Source of the DNA: Eurosta solidaginis
Taxonomy: Eukaryota > Arthropoda > Insecta > Diptera > Tephritidae
Length of the DNA: 64,000 nt
Direction: 5' to 3'
Assembly: GCF_040869045.1 (NCBI RefSeq)
Contig: NC_090319.1
Span: forward strand, 234,043,832 to 234,107,831
The position numbers and the translations under genes were made by a program. The notes under the pieces were generated by a model. The model had not been told where the DNA came from. It saw only the letters and a program-made list of their open reading frames with translations, and searched no databases. Positions 12,022-21,765 of the stretch are shown here, piece by piece; position 1 is the stretch's first letter, and each line of letters opens with the position of its first letter.

Positions 12022-12426
12022 GTTGTTGTTGTAGCGATAAGGTTGCTCCCCGACGGCTTTGGGGAGTGTTATCGATGTGATGGTCCTTTGCCGGATACAA
12101 ATCCGGTACGCTCCGGTACCATAGCACCATTAAGGTGCTAGCCCGACCATCTCGGGAACGATTTATGTGGCCACATTGAACCTTCAGGCCATTCCCTCCC
12201 TCCATACCCCCAAGTTCCATGAGGAGCTTGGGGTCGCCAGAGCCTTGTCTGTTAGTGAAACAGGATTCGCCGCGGATAGGTGAGGTTGACAATTGGGTTT
12301 GGAGAAGCTATATATTGCGCTGGCAACCTAAAAGGTTGCGCTACACAGTCCTTTGAATCTGGTATTTTAGTCGCCTCTTACGACAGGCATACCTACCGCG
12401 GGTATATTCTGATCCCCTAACCCGCT
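12022..12426 (-). mobile_element. ~405-bp interspersed retroposon inserted in LINE copy A
   Basis: Copy B has no counterpart for this block. On the minus strand it ends in a (CAA)n tail (plus strand GTTGTTGTTGTAGCGATAAG), and its 5' side contains the segment with plus-strand sequence 'gtcgcctcttacgacagg'. GGGTGTT occurs at 12015-12021 and 12427-12433, a likely short target duplication. I recognise it as a repeat common in fly genomes but cannot name the family. Frames reading through it (11768-12292) are chance fusions. Confidence 0.75.
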
Positions 12427-12433
12427 GGGTGTT

Positions 12434-12835
12434 CCTCTGTGCGAGTCATAGCACTATTTGGCGGTTGGTTCTCTTCTAGCACCTTCGCGGTTACGTCGGG
12501 GACCTCCACCTGTCTTTTTTCCCCTAGGCTTTTGAGGTCCTTTTCGACTTCGTTCACCTCTAGCATGTTAGGACTTTTACCTTCGGGACTTCTTTTTCTG
12601 AGTCGCATGTAAAATTTGCCAGTGCCAAAGGATATTTTGCCAAGCTGCTTGTACAAAATATCCTCCACCTGCTCGTTTATTTGGAAGATGTAGAACTGAT
12701 CTTCCTCGGTAGGCCGAGATACAGTAAGTACCTTCCAATCCTGTGTCGGTATGTTCGGATTCTGATTCTGCAGAAGCCGCAGTGTATCCTCCGACTTCAT
12801 CACGCGTGGTATCCATACCTTAACTTTTGGTACCG
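12434..12835 (-). pseudogene. ORF1 C-terminal part, DUF4780-like, LINE copy A
   Basis: The frame at 12417-12803 encodes TLRLLQNQNPNIPTQDWKVL, then SFGTGKFYMRLRKRSPEGKS and SLGEKRQVEVPDVTAKVLEE, matching the second half of the domain in copy B. The N-terminal ~300 bp of the domain is deleted between 'accgtgggg' and 'ggaaaagccgg' (near 12840). Unlike copy B, the frame is open after the domain (MLEVNEVEK), so copy B's stop there is a later mutation. Confidence 0.8.
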
Positions 12836-13788
12836 TGGGGGAAAAGCCGGAGTATTAGTGTTATCTCCCTTTGGAACCTCCGAGAAAGCCGGAGTCTTAG
12901 CGTTAACTCCCTTTAGCACCTCCGAGAAAGCCGGAGTCTTAGCGTTATCTCCCTTTGGCTTATCTCCTGCTTCCGTAGTTGGAACTTCCCTCTGACTAGC
13001 AGCTTTCGAGGTAGTTGCTACCTCGCTATTGGGGCCCATCTTATTACAGCTTTGGGCCTACTTGTCTTGTCTATGCGACTGACCTGCCTCGCAGCTCTAG
13101 GACTGGGTCCTTTCTGCCTCTTAAAAGCAGGCTTATCGGCTTATCGCCTTCCGCCGAGCGTTGCCTCTTCATTTTGCCATTCGACACTTCTTCCTCCTCG
13201 TACCGGTTGCAGAAATGAGGGTTTCTCGCAGCACATCTTTTGAACTGCCTTCGACCTACTTCTACCGCCTCATGGGACATTTCCAAGCGCTAGATCTGCA
13301 CTGCTGTTCGGTCGACAACTGCTCCCAAGCGTTTTACAATTCTTAATACAGCGCGGTACTGCGATAGAGCTCTTTTACCTCCTTTGCTCCGTACCCTTCT
13401 CCACTTTTCTACTCCGTTTTCATTTGTGTGCTTCTCCAACACGGAGTTCATTGAATCAGCACTACTCTCGCTCCACGACTCCGACGCATCGCTTAATGCG
13501 CATTTGTCGTCCTTGGCTTGCGACTCAGTCCTCCTATTTACGTCGTCCTTATTACAATCAGGTAATGAGTCGTTCATCTTGGTCGTACGACCACCTGCCC
13601 GACAAGGCGGGGGTCAGCGGTCCAGTATTATATACGAGGAAAGCACCGTCCGCCACAGCAGCGCCCCTTACTGTGGTAAGGCCATAAATACTTCCCGAGA
13701 TGACCCGGTATCGGGAAGGCTCCGTTCGAATACAGCCGAATTTATCTCCTGGCTGCAAATCGTCCAATAGGCACGGTCCGCATAACAC
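12836..13788 (-). pseudogene. ORF1 N-terminal part, LINE copy A
   Basis: Minus-strand frames give DDLQPGDKFGCIRTEPSRY, SLPDCNKDDVNRRTESQAKD, an Asp/Ser-rich acidic stretch, a basic stretch (KWRRVRSKGGKRALSQYRAV), then KRCAARNPHFCNRYEEEE and a TPAFSEV-type tandem repeat. A TAG at about 13290 lies in frame before RHEAVEVGRR-like sequence; copy B has the same stop. A further frameshift near 13560-13577 separates the first segment. This is probably the nucleic-acid-binding ORF1 protein of the LINE. Confidence 0.75.
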
Positions 13789-13800
13789 CCTGGATTAGGC

Positions 13801-14535
13801 TGCCGTCAGCAATGAGTCTAGTTTTAAAATAGGGATGCAGCCGTCCTTCGAGCAATATTCTTCCTTACTTAACAGAAAATAACTTACAAATCCGCAAAAT
13901 AACTTCATTAGAAGCTCATCTTTTGTCACTTAAACGTATTCGTACTTGGTGCATGGTACTTACAAGGGATTGGAGTGGTCATGCGAATTTTTCCGTTTCG
14001 CGACATGTCAATTTTGTCACCAAAATTTTCGTCGTTATAAAATAAATTTAATATTATTTAATTAATATCCATTTTGCTATTATTAAAAAAATAACTTTTG
14101 CAAATGCTTGAATTTCCGCCACAAATTGATCAGATGTTCATTTATCTGTCAAATCATCACTTTTTTAGGTTGGCAAGATCAATTAAACTTCAACTGAAAC
14201 ACATAAGTTGTAATTCGTAATACCAAACAGGAGTTGAGTTGTCTTAAAGTTTAGTTGTTTTAATTACAACCCAACTAAGTTGAGTTGTAAACCGTAATAG
14301 AGGCATACATTTGGGTTTCCCCGCTGTTCATTTCGCCCGAACAAAGAGTTGCCAATAAGGCGAACTCTTTTTCGAACACAAAAAATTATTTCGCGACCCT
14401 CTGCGAACAAAAATTGTGAATATTTTCGGGTGAAAATAAAACTTGCGATATCGGTGTGAATATAATACGAAAAGCGCAGAAAGGCTCAAAAGCAAGTTGC
14501 GGACACAGTGGTTGCCGAGTTATACATAGCATTTA
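13801..14535. other. Shared AT-rich segment between LINE and copia fragment
   Basis: This stretch is nearly identical to 22731-23474. It probably includes the LINE 5' leader (from 13801) and then its older flank. Near 14160-14300 several GTTGTAA and CAACTT words form a dense cluster of direct and inverted short repeats. No gene was found. Confidence 0.6.
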
Positions 14536-15186
14536 AGAACTTTCATCTTTAGAAGAGGATTTGTCAAGTGAAGACTGCGATAAATGGATTGAAGCTGGTC
14601 AGAATGAAATTTAAGCTTTGAGAGCAAATAAAATATGGATTTTAGTGCAACGTACAAGTGAAATGCACGTAAACACAAATCGATGGATTTGTAAGAAAAA
14701 GTTTAAGAGTAACGGAGAAAGAGACAAATTTAAGTCTCTATTGGTCGTAAAAGGTTGCTCTGAAAACATGGCATCGACCATGAAGAGGGTTATGCACCTG
14801 TTGTCAGACATGAATCAGTGAGAATGGTTATATCCATCGCAGCAGCCCGTGGCATGAAAATATACAATTCGATGTCAAAACTGCGTTTCTAAATTGCAAT
14901 TTATAGAAGGTTATTTGCATGGAACAACCGAGCAAATTTATCACAGATATGGCCTCAAGCGAGTTTGAAGGCAATGGAGCAAGCGCATCGTAAAATTTTT
15001 ATTGAATTTTGATTGATCCCTTTGTATTTATGTACATACCAAACCGAAAAAGACATCACGTATTTATTAGTGTACGTTGACGACGGGCTCATATGTGGCA
15101 GCAATATCAAAATAATGGAAAACTTGTTATATGAACTACACCTGGAATTCGAGATAACATACAACGAGGTAGTGACTTTTGTTGGC
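14536..15186 (+). pseudogene. Ty1/copia reverse-transcriptase fragment, copy A
   Basis: Translation across frames gives DKWIEAGQNEI, then ANKIWILVQRT, then NRWICKKKFKSNGERDKFKS and LLVVKGCSE, the start of the copia RT domain (family pattern W-x-LV ... KWVFK-K ... K-RLVAKG). Later come ISIAAARGMKIYNSMSK, then a deleted YGLKQ-type region, then YLLVYVDDGLI, the YVDD catalytic box, and LEFEITYNEVVTFVGL. Stops follow NEI and other points, and about 30 bp present in copy B before the 'tatggcctcaagc' segment is missing. The fragment is broken at 15187 by SINE sequence. It is a dead relic. Confidence 0.85.
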
Positions 15187-15618
15187 CTTCGGCGGCCGCC
15201 GTGATGTGGTGGTAGCGTGCTCCGCTTACCCCACCGAGGTTCCTGGAATCCATTCCCCTTTGTCTAAAGTGTATGTGCCAAATTATTCGAGCTGAAAGTC
15301 TTCTTACAATCAAATACAAATGTATCATATAAAGTGCTTCAGAAAACAAAACCAAATCTGTAAAATAACACGCAAGTGGACAAGAAAAATGTCAATCCTG
15401 AGGAAGATGCGAATATTCGTCCAAACTCGTTGATTGAAATGAAAAAATTGACTTTATTGATATAAAACGGCCGAAAAGCTCCAAAGAAGACAACAAAAGG
15501 ACAAAAAAATGTCTAATCGGAATTGAATTGGCAAACACTCCGAGTGTAATTTTACCATGAAGGGCTTCTCTGTGAAAATTCATCTGCCTTGCCGTTCGGA
15601 GTCGGTATAAAAACATGT
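15187..15618 (+). mobile_element. Diverged tRNA-derived SINE
   Basis: The head 'gtggtggtagcgtgctccgc' followed by 'ggttcctggaatcc' matches the tRNA-like A-box/B-box region of the 31.7-kb SINE. The body around 15530-15620 (cactccgagtgt, atgaagggcttctctgtgaa, gccgttcggagtcggtat) matches the SINE body. The intervening ~280 bp is diverged or inserted sequence. The copy interrupts the copia fragment. Confidence 0.7.
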
Positions 15619-16543
15619 ACACTGAGGGAAAAAATAGCAAAATCAAATACAAACGCATATGATTTGACTAAAAACGTCCATGAATGTGCTGTATAGAGCA
15701 AATTATTTAATCCAAACATGCACATATTTGATATGACATTGACCACGAAATTATTCGAATCGAATATGCAGTATTTGAAGCTCAATTGAATATTTTCATA
15801 TTAAATTTTACTACATATTTTTGAAAGCGATCTGAATACGAAATATTGGCGTGTAATAAGGTGATATTCAAATCCTTTTCAAATTCAAAATATTGAATTA
15901 AACAACTTTCTGTTTAATTATTTTTCGAACTATGTATATTGGAAAAATTTTCCGTCATCCCTTGTCAAATTTGGTTTCGAGATTTTCCTTAGTTTTTGCC
16001 GTAGATTCTTTATTGTTTTCTCTTTCGGTAATTTCCATATTCGCAGATCAAAAAGCACGAAAGGTTTTCCTTGGCTCATTCAAGCTCTTGAAATGTACAT
16101 ATTTAGAAAAACTTAATATAAGCAAATCAAACAATGAAATCTAACATTTCATTTATGTAAGAGCTTCAGTAAATATATGAAATAAAAGTGACAATGTGAA
16201 TTGAAAAATTTATGTATGTTATGTTATTTTTTTTACTGGATTGAGTTTATTCTGTAGGGTGGACCGTAAACGCGAACTGTCCCAGGGGCCCGGCTCGGCT
16301 CTCTGCGGCCCTGCCTTTATCGCGAAGTTCACACAAAAGTGTTCGCCTTAAATTTTTTTGTTCGGGTCAACTTTTTTCGCCTATCGGCAATTTAGGGCGA
16401 ACAAAAGTTCACTTCGTAAGAGTTGATGCTCCATTGTGAATTGGCAGTGAACGAACAATTTACTTGCAGTAGTGTAAATTTTGTAAACAAGCATATATTT
16501 CCTTAAAATGAAGCAAAAATAGAGATAACAATTTTTTTAAAAA
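15619..16543. other. AT-rich spacer with TIR-like start
   Basis: The segment begins CACTGAGGGAAAAAATAGC and continues 'aaaatcaaa', resembling the terminal repeat of the 5722-7328 element, but no opposite end was located. Frames at 15552-15785 and 15932-16144 have no family signature. At 16330-16420 there are several 'gttcgcc'/'ggcgaac' words, similar to those at 14320-14400. Confidence 0.4.
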
Positions 16544-16736
16544 ATGTTTCGTATTGAACTTAGGTTGGTATTGATTGAGCGCGAGGAGAATATAAATGTG
16601 AAAGCGATTCGGAGGCAATTAAGGGACAGTTTCAACCTTTACTATTTACTTTTTTTTTCAATTGGTTTTCGGCAATATTACAGGCTAAACAAGCCGGCAT
16701 TCAAATATTTGCTAGATAATCTTACTCTTGGCGACC
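16544..16736 (+). pseudogene. PIF/Harbinger transposase N-terminal fragment
   Basis: The plus strand encodes RRQLRDSFNLYYL and then GFRQYYRLNKPAFKYLLDNL. This resembles the N-terminal region of HARBI1-like transposases, which have LRD near the start and a (Y/F)RL-K-AFKYLLD helix before the DDE domain. The fragment is cut off by SINE head sequence at 16737. No downstream DDE domain follows on this strand. Confidence 0.65.
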
Positions 16737-16838
16737 GGCGTGGTGTGATGGTAGCGTGCTCCGCCTACCACACCGTATGCCCTGGGTTCGCACCCCGGAC
16801 AAAGCAACATCAAAATTTTAGAAATAAGGTTTTTCCAG
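16737..16838 (+). mobile_element. SINE head (tRNA-like), 3'-incomplete
   Basis: GGCGTGGTGTGATGGTAGCG followed by 'ctccgcctaccacacc' and the B-box 'gggttcgcacccc', then 'caaagcaacatcaaaatttt', equals the first ~100 bp of the 31.7-kb SINE. The remaining body is absent; unrelated sequence follows. It could be mistaken for a tRNA gene, but the 3' half cannot fold as one. Confidence 0.85.
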
Positions 16839-17417
16839 GCATGCTTAACCAACGAACCGATATCATTTCGTTTAGAAATAAAATTTTTAATTTCCGCTTT
16901 CTGATTCTTAAAACGGATATCGAAACTTTTTGAAAAAAATTAGATGGGACACCTTCCTGTAGAACGTTGCCGGAAAAAAATGAAAAAAAAAAAAAAAATG
17001 GAAAGCGAGTAACTTAACCTTTTTTAAATTAATTTAAACAAAAACTATAATCAGCAATTTTGTACACATTTATAGAAAAAACGAGTTTTCAACCAGGGAT
17101 TACATTGAACCACTTTTTGACTTTCTGGAGCGACATCCCGAAGTTGGACTAGGCAAGGCGCAGTTCGGATGCAGCCAAAATACATAGGTGAAATTATGCG
17201 AACGTGAGTACCATCGATACTACCCACTACTCCTGGGAATATTTTTTTTTTTTTGATTAAAATGCGGTTTTTGTAGCGCTTTGCTCTGGAGTCATTTGGG
17301 TTTTAATCCACTTCGCACAAATATGCTCCTCAATATCTTAAACCTCTTTATTAACTGTAGATGTCGTCCAGACCAACAATAAAATTATTTCCAGAGCATT
17401 TGTGATAGCTGCCGTCA
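16839..17417. other. Decayed transposon region with poly-A runs
   Basis: Apart from the DDE fragment at 17103-17240, the stretch is AT-rich with an A-run near 16976-16998 and a T-run near 17240-17255. No other gene or RNA was seen. Confidence 0.45.
17103..17240 (-). pseudogene. PIF/Harbinger transposase DDE fragment
   Basis: The minus strand encodes FPGVVGSIDGTHVRI, the region around the first catalytic aspartate of Harbinger transposases (family pattern GVVGAIDGTHV). It then continues SPMYFGCIRTAPCLVQLRD and VAPESQKVVQCN, which no longer look like the family's usual next segment. It lies in opposite orientation to the N-terminal fragment at 16544-16736, so the region is rearranged or holds two different insertions. 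Minus-strand sequence near 17260-17360 (EEHICAKWIKTQMTPEQSA) could be a further relic. Confidence 0.7.
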
Positions 17418-17688
17418 GGTTAGATTAGGTTAGGTTGAACTGACCGGTCCATGAGGACCTCACGTAGACTGATTGAGTCCCTAGTGTTACCAGAAGTTTG
17501 TTTTAACGACCAAACTGAAAAACCCTATCAAAACCAGGACCTATGTTATAAAATAACTCCGCCCTCTTGGCAAATACTAGAAGCTTCCTAGGACTTAAGC
17601 CACTTGCTGCTTCTAGATCTAACAGCTGTATCACTCCTAATAGCTGGAGTCTTAAACTGACAAGTGCAGGGCACAAGCACAGAACGTG

Positions 17689-18564
17689 CTAGATCGTTTC
17701 CTCCTCCAACACGCACTTCCTACATCTGCTATCACTTACCAAGCCTAATTTAAAGGCATGTGACGCCAGAAGGCAGTGTCCAGTCAGAATATCCGTCATG
17801 AGTCTACAGTCCTCTCTTTTTAATGATAGAAGCACCTTTGTTAGTCTAAGGTTGTAAGACCTACACACGCCTTTCCCGCTTGGTCGCCATTGCTTAATCT
17901 CGCCCAGTCTAATTGGGATGTCTACGGAGCAAGCTTCAAGGCATGCGCCCTTTTTAGATAGTTCGTCCGCTTTTTCATTCCCATCTATTCCCATATGCCC
18001 TGGGACCCAATATAGATGTATGCTTCTCCCTGTCCCGATGCTCTCCAGGGACTGCTTACATTCTAACACGCATTTAGATGCTGTGCTGTGAATTGCTGCT
18101 CGACTGTCAGTATAAAAGTTAACGCAGTTGCAGATTAAGCTATTCTATTCCAGGGCTTCTACTGCTTTGGTTACGGCTAATATTTCCGCTTGGAAAAGGC
18201 TACAGGCAGCCTGTAGGATTTGCTTATTTCCGAATCAGCACATTATAACGCAGACCCTACTCCTTCCACTACTTTGGAACCATCTGTGTACACATGTATC
18301 GCCTCGTTCGCAATTTGCGCACCCTTGCGCCTTAAGATCTCCCTCGAAGCGCAGATAGTGAATCAGGTAGTCTGTTCGTCTTGTGATTGATGTTGCCATA
18401 CTACTATGGTCATATGGTCGGCGCTCAAGCTGCTCCGAGGCACCGAACCTGGTTGAGGTTGTTAATACTATGTTCTTTGCTACCAGGTCTACAGGTGGAA
18501 TGTGCAGAATGGCATAAAATGCAGCCGTCGGGGTTGTTTTCAGGGCTCCCGTAATACTAAGCAT
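17689..18564 (-). pseudogene. RNase H domain of LINE copy B
   Basis: The frame at 18235-18564 encodes SITGALKTTPTAAFYAILHI and the N-terminal half, with a frameshift just before the YTDGSK-equivalent. The frame at 17689-18069 contains YWVPGHMGIDGNEKADELSK and the tail SYNLRLTKVLLSLKREDCRL, ending SRCRKCVLEEETI, the CxxC-like end of the RNase H region. Between these frames the reading frame is lost. It would normally degrade the RNA strand after reverse transcription. Confidence 0.85.
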
Positions 18565-18713
18565 CGATAGTCTGCATACCCCCTCTAATTTTTTGAGGTA
18601 TGTTGTTTTTTGTGTGGCTTTCCATCAAACACGAACTCCATAGTATAGAATAGGGCTTACAATCGCTGTAAAAACCCAATGAGAAAGAGAGGGCGATAAG
18701 CCCCACGTACACC

Positions 18714-19680
18714 CTAGCATCTTTTACATGCATAGAGTGCCGTTGGGGCCTTCTTGACCCTCTCCTCCACGTTGAGCTTCCATGCCAGCTTACTGTCTAG
18801 GATGATTCCTAGATATTTTGTGCAAGGTTTCTCCTGTAAGGTCACCCCTCCTAGGTTAGGCCTGGTCCAATTTGGGACCTTGTACCTCTTTGCAAACAAG
18901 ACCATATCAGTCTTCTCCGCATTGACTTTCAACCCGACATTAGATGCCTAGGTATGAATATCCCGAAGCACCCGATCCATCAAAGAACTAATCGTTGGAA
19001 GGCACTTTCCACTTATGACAATTGCAACGTCATCTGCGTAAGCCGTAAGTTTTATGGGTCCCTCATTGAATCGCCTGAGCAGTTGGGTGATGACCAGCGT
19101 CCACAGCAGAGGTGATAGCACCCCTACCTGCGGCGTGCCCTGTCCACTGATTTCGTGGCCTCGTACAATTCCCATTGTGATGTAATCTTCCTGCAATTTA
19201 ATATGCAGCCGATCCATCTGATTAAGGAGGGATGTACTTTATCGTAATTAAGACTATTCATAATCGCCCATTTAGAAACATTATTGAAAGCCCCGGCAAT
19301 GTCCAAGAAGACTCCTAGAGCATACTCCTTATATTCCAGGAATTTCTTTACGCTTACTACCACCCTATGCAATGCGGTGTCTACCGACTTGCCTCTGGTG
19401 TACGCATGCTGTGTTGTGGAGAGCAGCTTTTCATCCATATTGGACTTTATGTACACATCTATCAGTCTCTCAAAAGTTTAGAGCGGAAATGATGTCAAGC
19501 TAATGGGTCTATAGTCTTTGGGATACACGTGACCGATCTTGTCCGCCTTTGGTAGGAAAGCTGCACGAGCATTTCTCCAAGAGTGCGGTACATTATTCAG
19601 CCTTATGCACCCATCGAATAGTATTTTAAGCCATTCCACGACCGCCATACTTGAAACTTGTAGCATGGCCGGGAATATAC
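18714..19680 (-). pseudogene. Reverse transcriptase domain of LINE copy B
   Basis: Segments in order are HVYPKDYRPISLTSF (19478-19666), ALGVFLDIAGAFNNVS (motif A, 19124-19456), GTPQVGVLSPLLWTL (motif B; usual GG is VG), AYADDVAIVISG (catalytic motif C at 19021-19045), then MKVNAEKTDMVLFAKRYKVP and KYLGIILDSKLAWKLNVEER (thumb, 18714-18932). At least three frame changes break the domain. The motif C aspartates are intact. Confidence 0.88.
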
Positions 19681-19723
19681 CGTCTGGGCCAGGCGATTTA
19701 AACTTAGAAAACCTTTTAACTGC

Positions 19724-20210
19724 TCATTCTATCTTGGTATCGGTCAACAAGCCCGGCACTACCCGCTCCATGATCGAAGTGTAAGTGATATCTGCTGGCT
19801 CTTCCAAACCGTCTTCCGATGGGAAGTGTGTGTCGAGAAGCACCTCAAGGGATTCCTCACTATTTCGTGACCATACCCCGTCCTCTTTCTTTATTAGTCC
19901 CTGGACTATGTTTCCCCTTGCTAAGACTTGCCTCAACCGTGCTGTTTCGCTGGAGCACTCTATATCCGTACAGAAACTTTTCCATGAGATTCTGTTCGCC
20001 CTGGACAATTCACGCTTGTAGATCCCTGTACTCGTCCCGACACGCTTCGCTTTCCGCGGTCTTTGCGAGCTTAAGTATTTCTTTTACTTGTCTCCTTAGA
20101 AGACTCAGCTCATTGCTCCACCATGGTGGCTTTGCTTTTCCTCTGAATCTTCTTAGAGAGCAAGCCTTGTTATACGCAGTCATAAGCGTCCTTGTTAGGA
20201 ATTCATTCAA
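19724..20210 (-). pseudogene. Endonuclease-RT linker of LINE copy B
   Basis: Frames at 20010-20210 and 19724-20008 encode a basic, helical linker (KAKPPWWSNELSLLRRQVKE, then RISWKSFCTDIE and GVWSRNSEESLEVLLDTHF). The WWSxELxxLRR pattern is typical of the segment between endonuclease and RT in R1/LOA-like LINEs. A TAG at 20211-20213 separates it from the endonuclease in the same frame. Confidence 0.75.
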
Positions 20211-20942
20211 CTACTCCAGTTCCTCCACATTGGCAACCTCTTTGGGTTGTCCCAGTTTTGTTTCTACATTTTTCTGGAATTTAGTCCAGTTCGTTGACCT
20301 AGGGTTTCTAAAGGTTCCTCCCTTCTCCACCCTCTTTAGGGGGATGCTGAAGCTGATATACGCATGGTCGGAGAAGGATGGTCTATCAAGAACCATCCAA
20401 TCATACCTTGATATATCCCGCTCGGAGCTCAATGTAATATCCAAAACATTGCTGGATGTTGGACCAATGTATGTAGGGACATTTCCTCTCTCGTTCGTAT
20501 CTGCTCCTTCCCACGCATTGTGGAGCGCATTTGCATCTGCGCCTATTACCAACCGCCCTTTGCGCCCTTCCTCCTGTACTAGCCTTTTGCACTCCATCGG
20601 TGGAACCTCCGCAGCATAGGCCATGTAGCAGGACGCCAGGATAAATGCCTGCTTATTCTTTTGCTCAACGGCCACCGCTACGAAGTCCTCAGTGGTGTAA
20701 TGAGGCAGCATATATGAATGAAGCTGTTTCCTTACCATTACTACAGCTCGCACCCGTCCTTCCGTTTGCGCGTAGTAAACGCCAAACCCACGCGCGCTAA
20801 GTCCAGAAACCTTTCCTCCCGATGAGAGCCACGGCTTCTGGGTCAGCGCCACGTCAAACGAACCTTCCACAAGGGTTAGGAGGAGTTCGCTCGATGCCAC
20901 TTTACTGTGTTGGAGGTTTATCTGTAGGACTCGCGGCACCAT
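20211..20942 (-). pseudogene. AP-like endonuclease of LINE copy B
   Basis: A 243-codon open frame begins MVPRVLQINLQHSKVAS, the usual start of LINE endonucleases. It contains DVALTQKPW, where the family has QEPW, so the metal-binding glutamate is replaced by lysine. It contains LVIGADANALHNAW (usual NAHH) and SDHAYISFSI (the SDH motif, intact). The enzyme would nick target DNA for target-primed reverse transcription. With the E-to-K change it is unlikely to be active even though the frame is open. Confidence 0.88.
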
Positions 20943-21180
20943 TGGGCTGTTTGCCCCCCTGCACCTTCGTCGTGACGTCGTCGTCTTCCCCTTGCCCTTT
21001 TGGTTTGGAGTATTCGAGGCTCCCTTCAGCCTCTCGTAACTGTTGTGCCGGGAGTTCCTCTGTGCGAGTCACAGCACCATTTGGCTGTTCGTCCTCTTCT
21101 AACGCCTTCGTGGTGACATCGGCTACCTCCACCTGTCTTTTTTCCCATACGCTTTTGAGGTCCTTTTCGACTTCGCCCAC
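20902..21180 (-). pseudogene. ORF1 C-terminal tail, LINE copy B
   Basis: A Glu/Lys-rich low-complexity tail (KDLKSVWEKRQVEVADVTTK, then DDDVTTKVQGGKQPNGAA) follows the DUF4780-like domain in the same frame after a TAA at 21181-21183. Copy A has GAG at that position, so the stop is a private mutation of copy B. It contains two diverged copies of a 'VTTKxLEExxQPNGA' unit. Confidence 0.7.
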
Positions 21181-21765
21181 TTATAGCGTGTTAGGATTTT
21201 TATCCTCAGGACTTCTTTTCTTGAGTCGCATAAAAATTTTGCCTGTACCAAAGGACATTTTTCCAAGCCTCGTGTACAAAATATCCTCCGCCTGCTTCTT
21301 TATTTTGAAGATGTAGAACGGACCTTCCTCGGTAGGCCGAGATACAGTAAGTACCTTCCAATCCTGTGTCGGTATGTTGGGATTCTGATTCTGCAGAAGT
21401 CGCAGTGTATCCGCCGACTTCATCACGCATGATATCCATACCTTAACTTTTGGTACCGTGGGGATTTGCGATTTATCCACTACCTCAAACCAGGCGTTCC
21501 TGCCTTGCCTTTGGATGTTTGGAACCACTTCCTCCAGCCACCGCAAGCTAGCGATGTTGTCGCACGCTATCGTCTTCACATCATTATACCATCCCCCCGA
21601 ATCAAAGGTTGGAAGGGGCTTACTTGGTTGTTCCCGCATCATCTTAAGCATTAAGCTAATAAGCTCCCTTTCCACAGATCTCCACCTTTCAGTAGTCATT
21701 TGTCCGAAAGGACTGCTACGATCAACCAGCGCCACAGTTAGTGACAGCTTTGCCACATCACTCAT
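21181..21765 (-). pseudogene. DUF4780-like domain of LINE ORF1, copy B
   Basis: The 194-codon frame encodes KLSLTVALVDRSSPFGQMTT, WYNDVKTIACDNIASLRWLE, NAWFEVVDKSQIPTVPKVKV and IPTQDWKVLTVSRPTEEG. I recognise this as the DUF4780 type found in ORF1 of insect LINEs; it may act as an RNA- or DNA-binding chaperone, but this is not established from the sequence. The frame overlaps the end of the preceding ORF1 frame by a few bases in a different register, so a frameshift at about 21760 is likely. Confidence 0.8.

Larger units (their letters stand above)
8046..13800 (-). mobile_element. LINE copy A (probably LOA group), degenerate
   Basis: Read on the minus strand, this element carries in order an ORF1 with basic and Cys-containing segments, part of a DUF4780-like domain, AP endonuclease, reverse transcriptase and RNase H. 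Its 3' end at about 8050 is a short run of CCTAA-like units. The presence of RNase H together with endonuclease favours the LOA group over R1; this is inferred from domain order. Relative to copy B (17418-22730) it has lost about 300 bp of DUF4780, about 200 bp of the endonuclease start and about 300 bp near 10040. It has gained two insertions (8371-9283 and 12022-12426). Many stops and frameshifts make it a pseudoelement. The 5' boundary is uncertain. Confidence 0.88.
8046..15105. repeat. Duplicated block, copy A (LINE plus 5' flank plus copia fragment)
   Basis: This block is repeated in the same order and orientation at 17418-24066. The match covers the whole LINE, a shared ~750-bp AT-rich stretch (13800-14535) and the copia reverse-transcriptase fragment up to 'agcaat'. 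The left limits of both copies coincide with the LINE 3' tail. Copy A differs by two insertions and several deletions. Confidence 0.85.

Noticed and set aside
11768..12292. 174-codon minus-strand frame
   Set aside because: It crosses the boundary between LINE copy A and the inserted retroposon at 12022-12426 and so is a chance fusion.
16737..16805. tRNA gene
   Set aside because: A-box and B-box sequences are present, but the segment is followed by the SINE body start and repeats elsewhere (15187, 32095) as part of a SINE; no acceptor-stem closure was seen.
19819..20619. 266-codon plus-strand frame
   Set aside because: It lies antisense to the endonuclease and linker of LINE copy B, where the minus strand has recognisable domain motifs.
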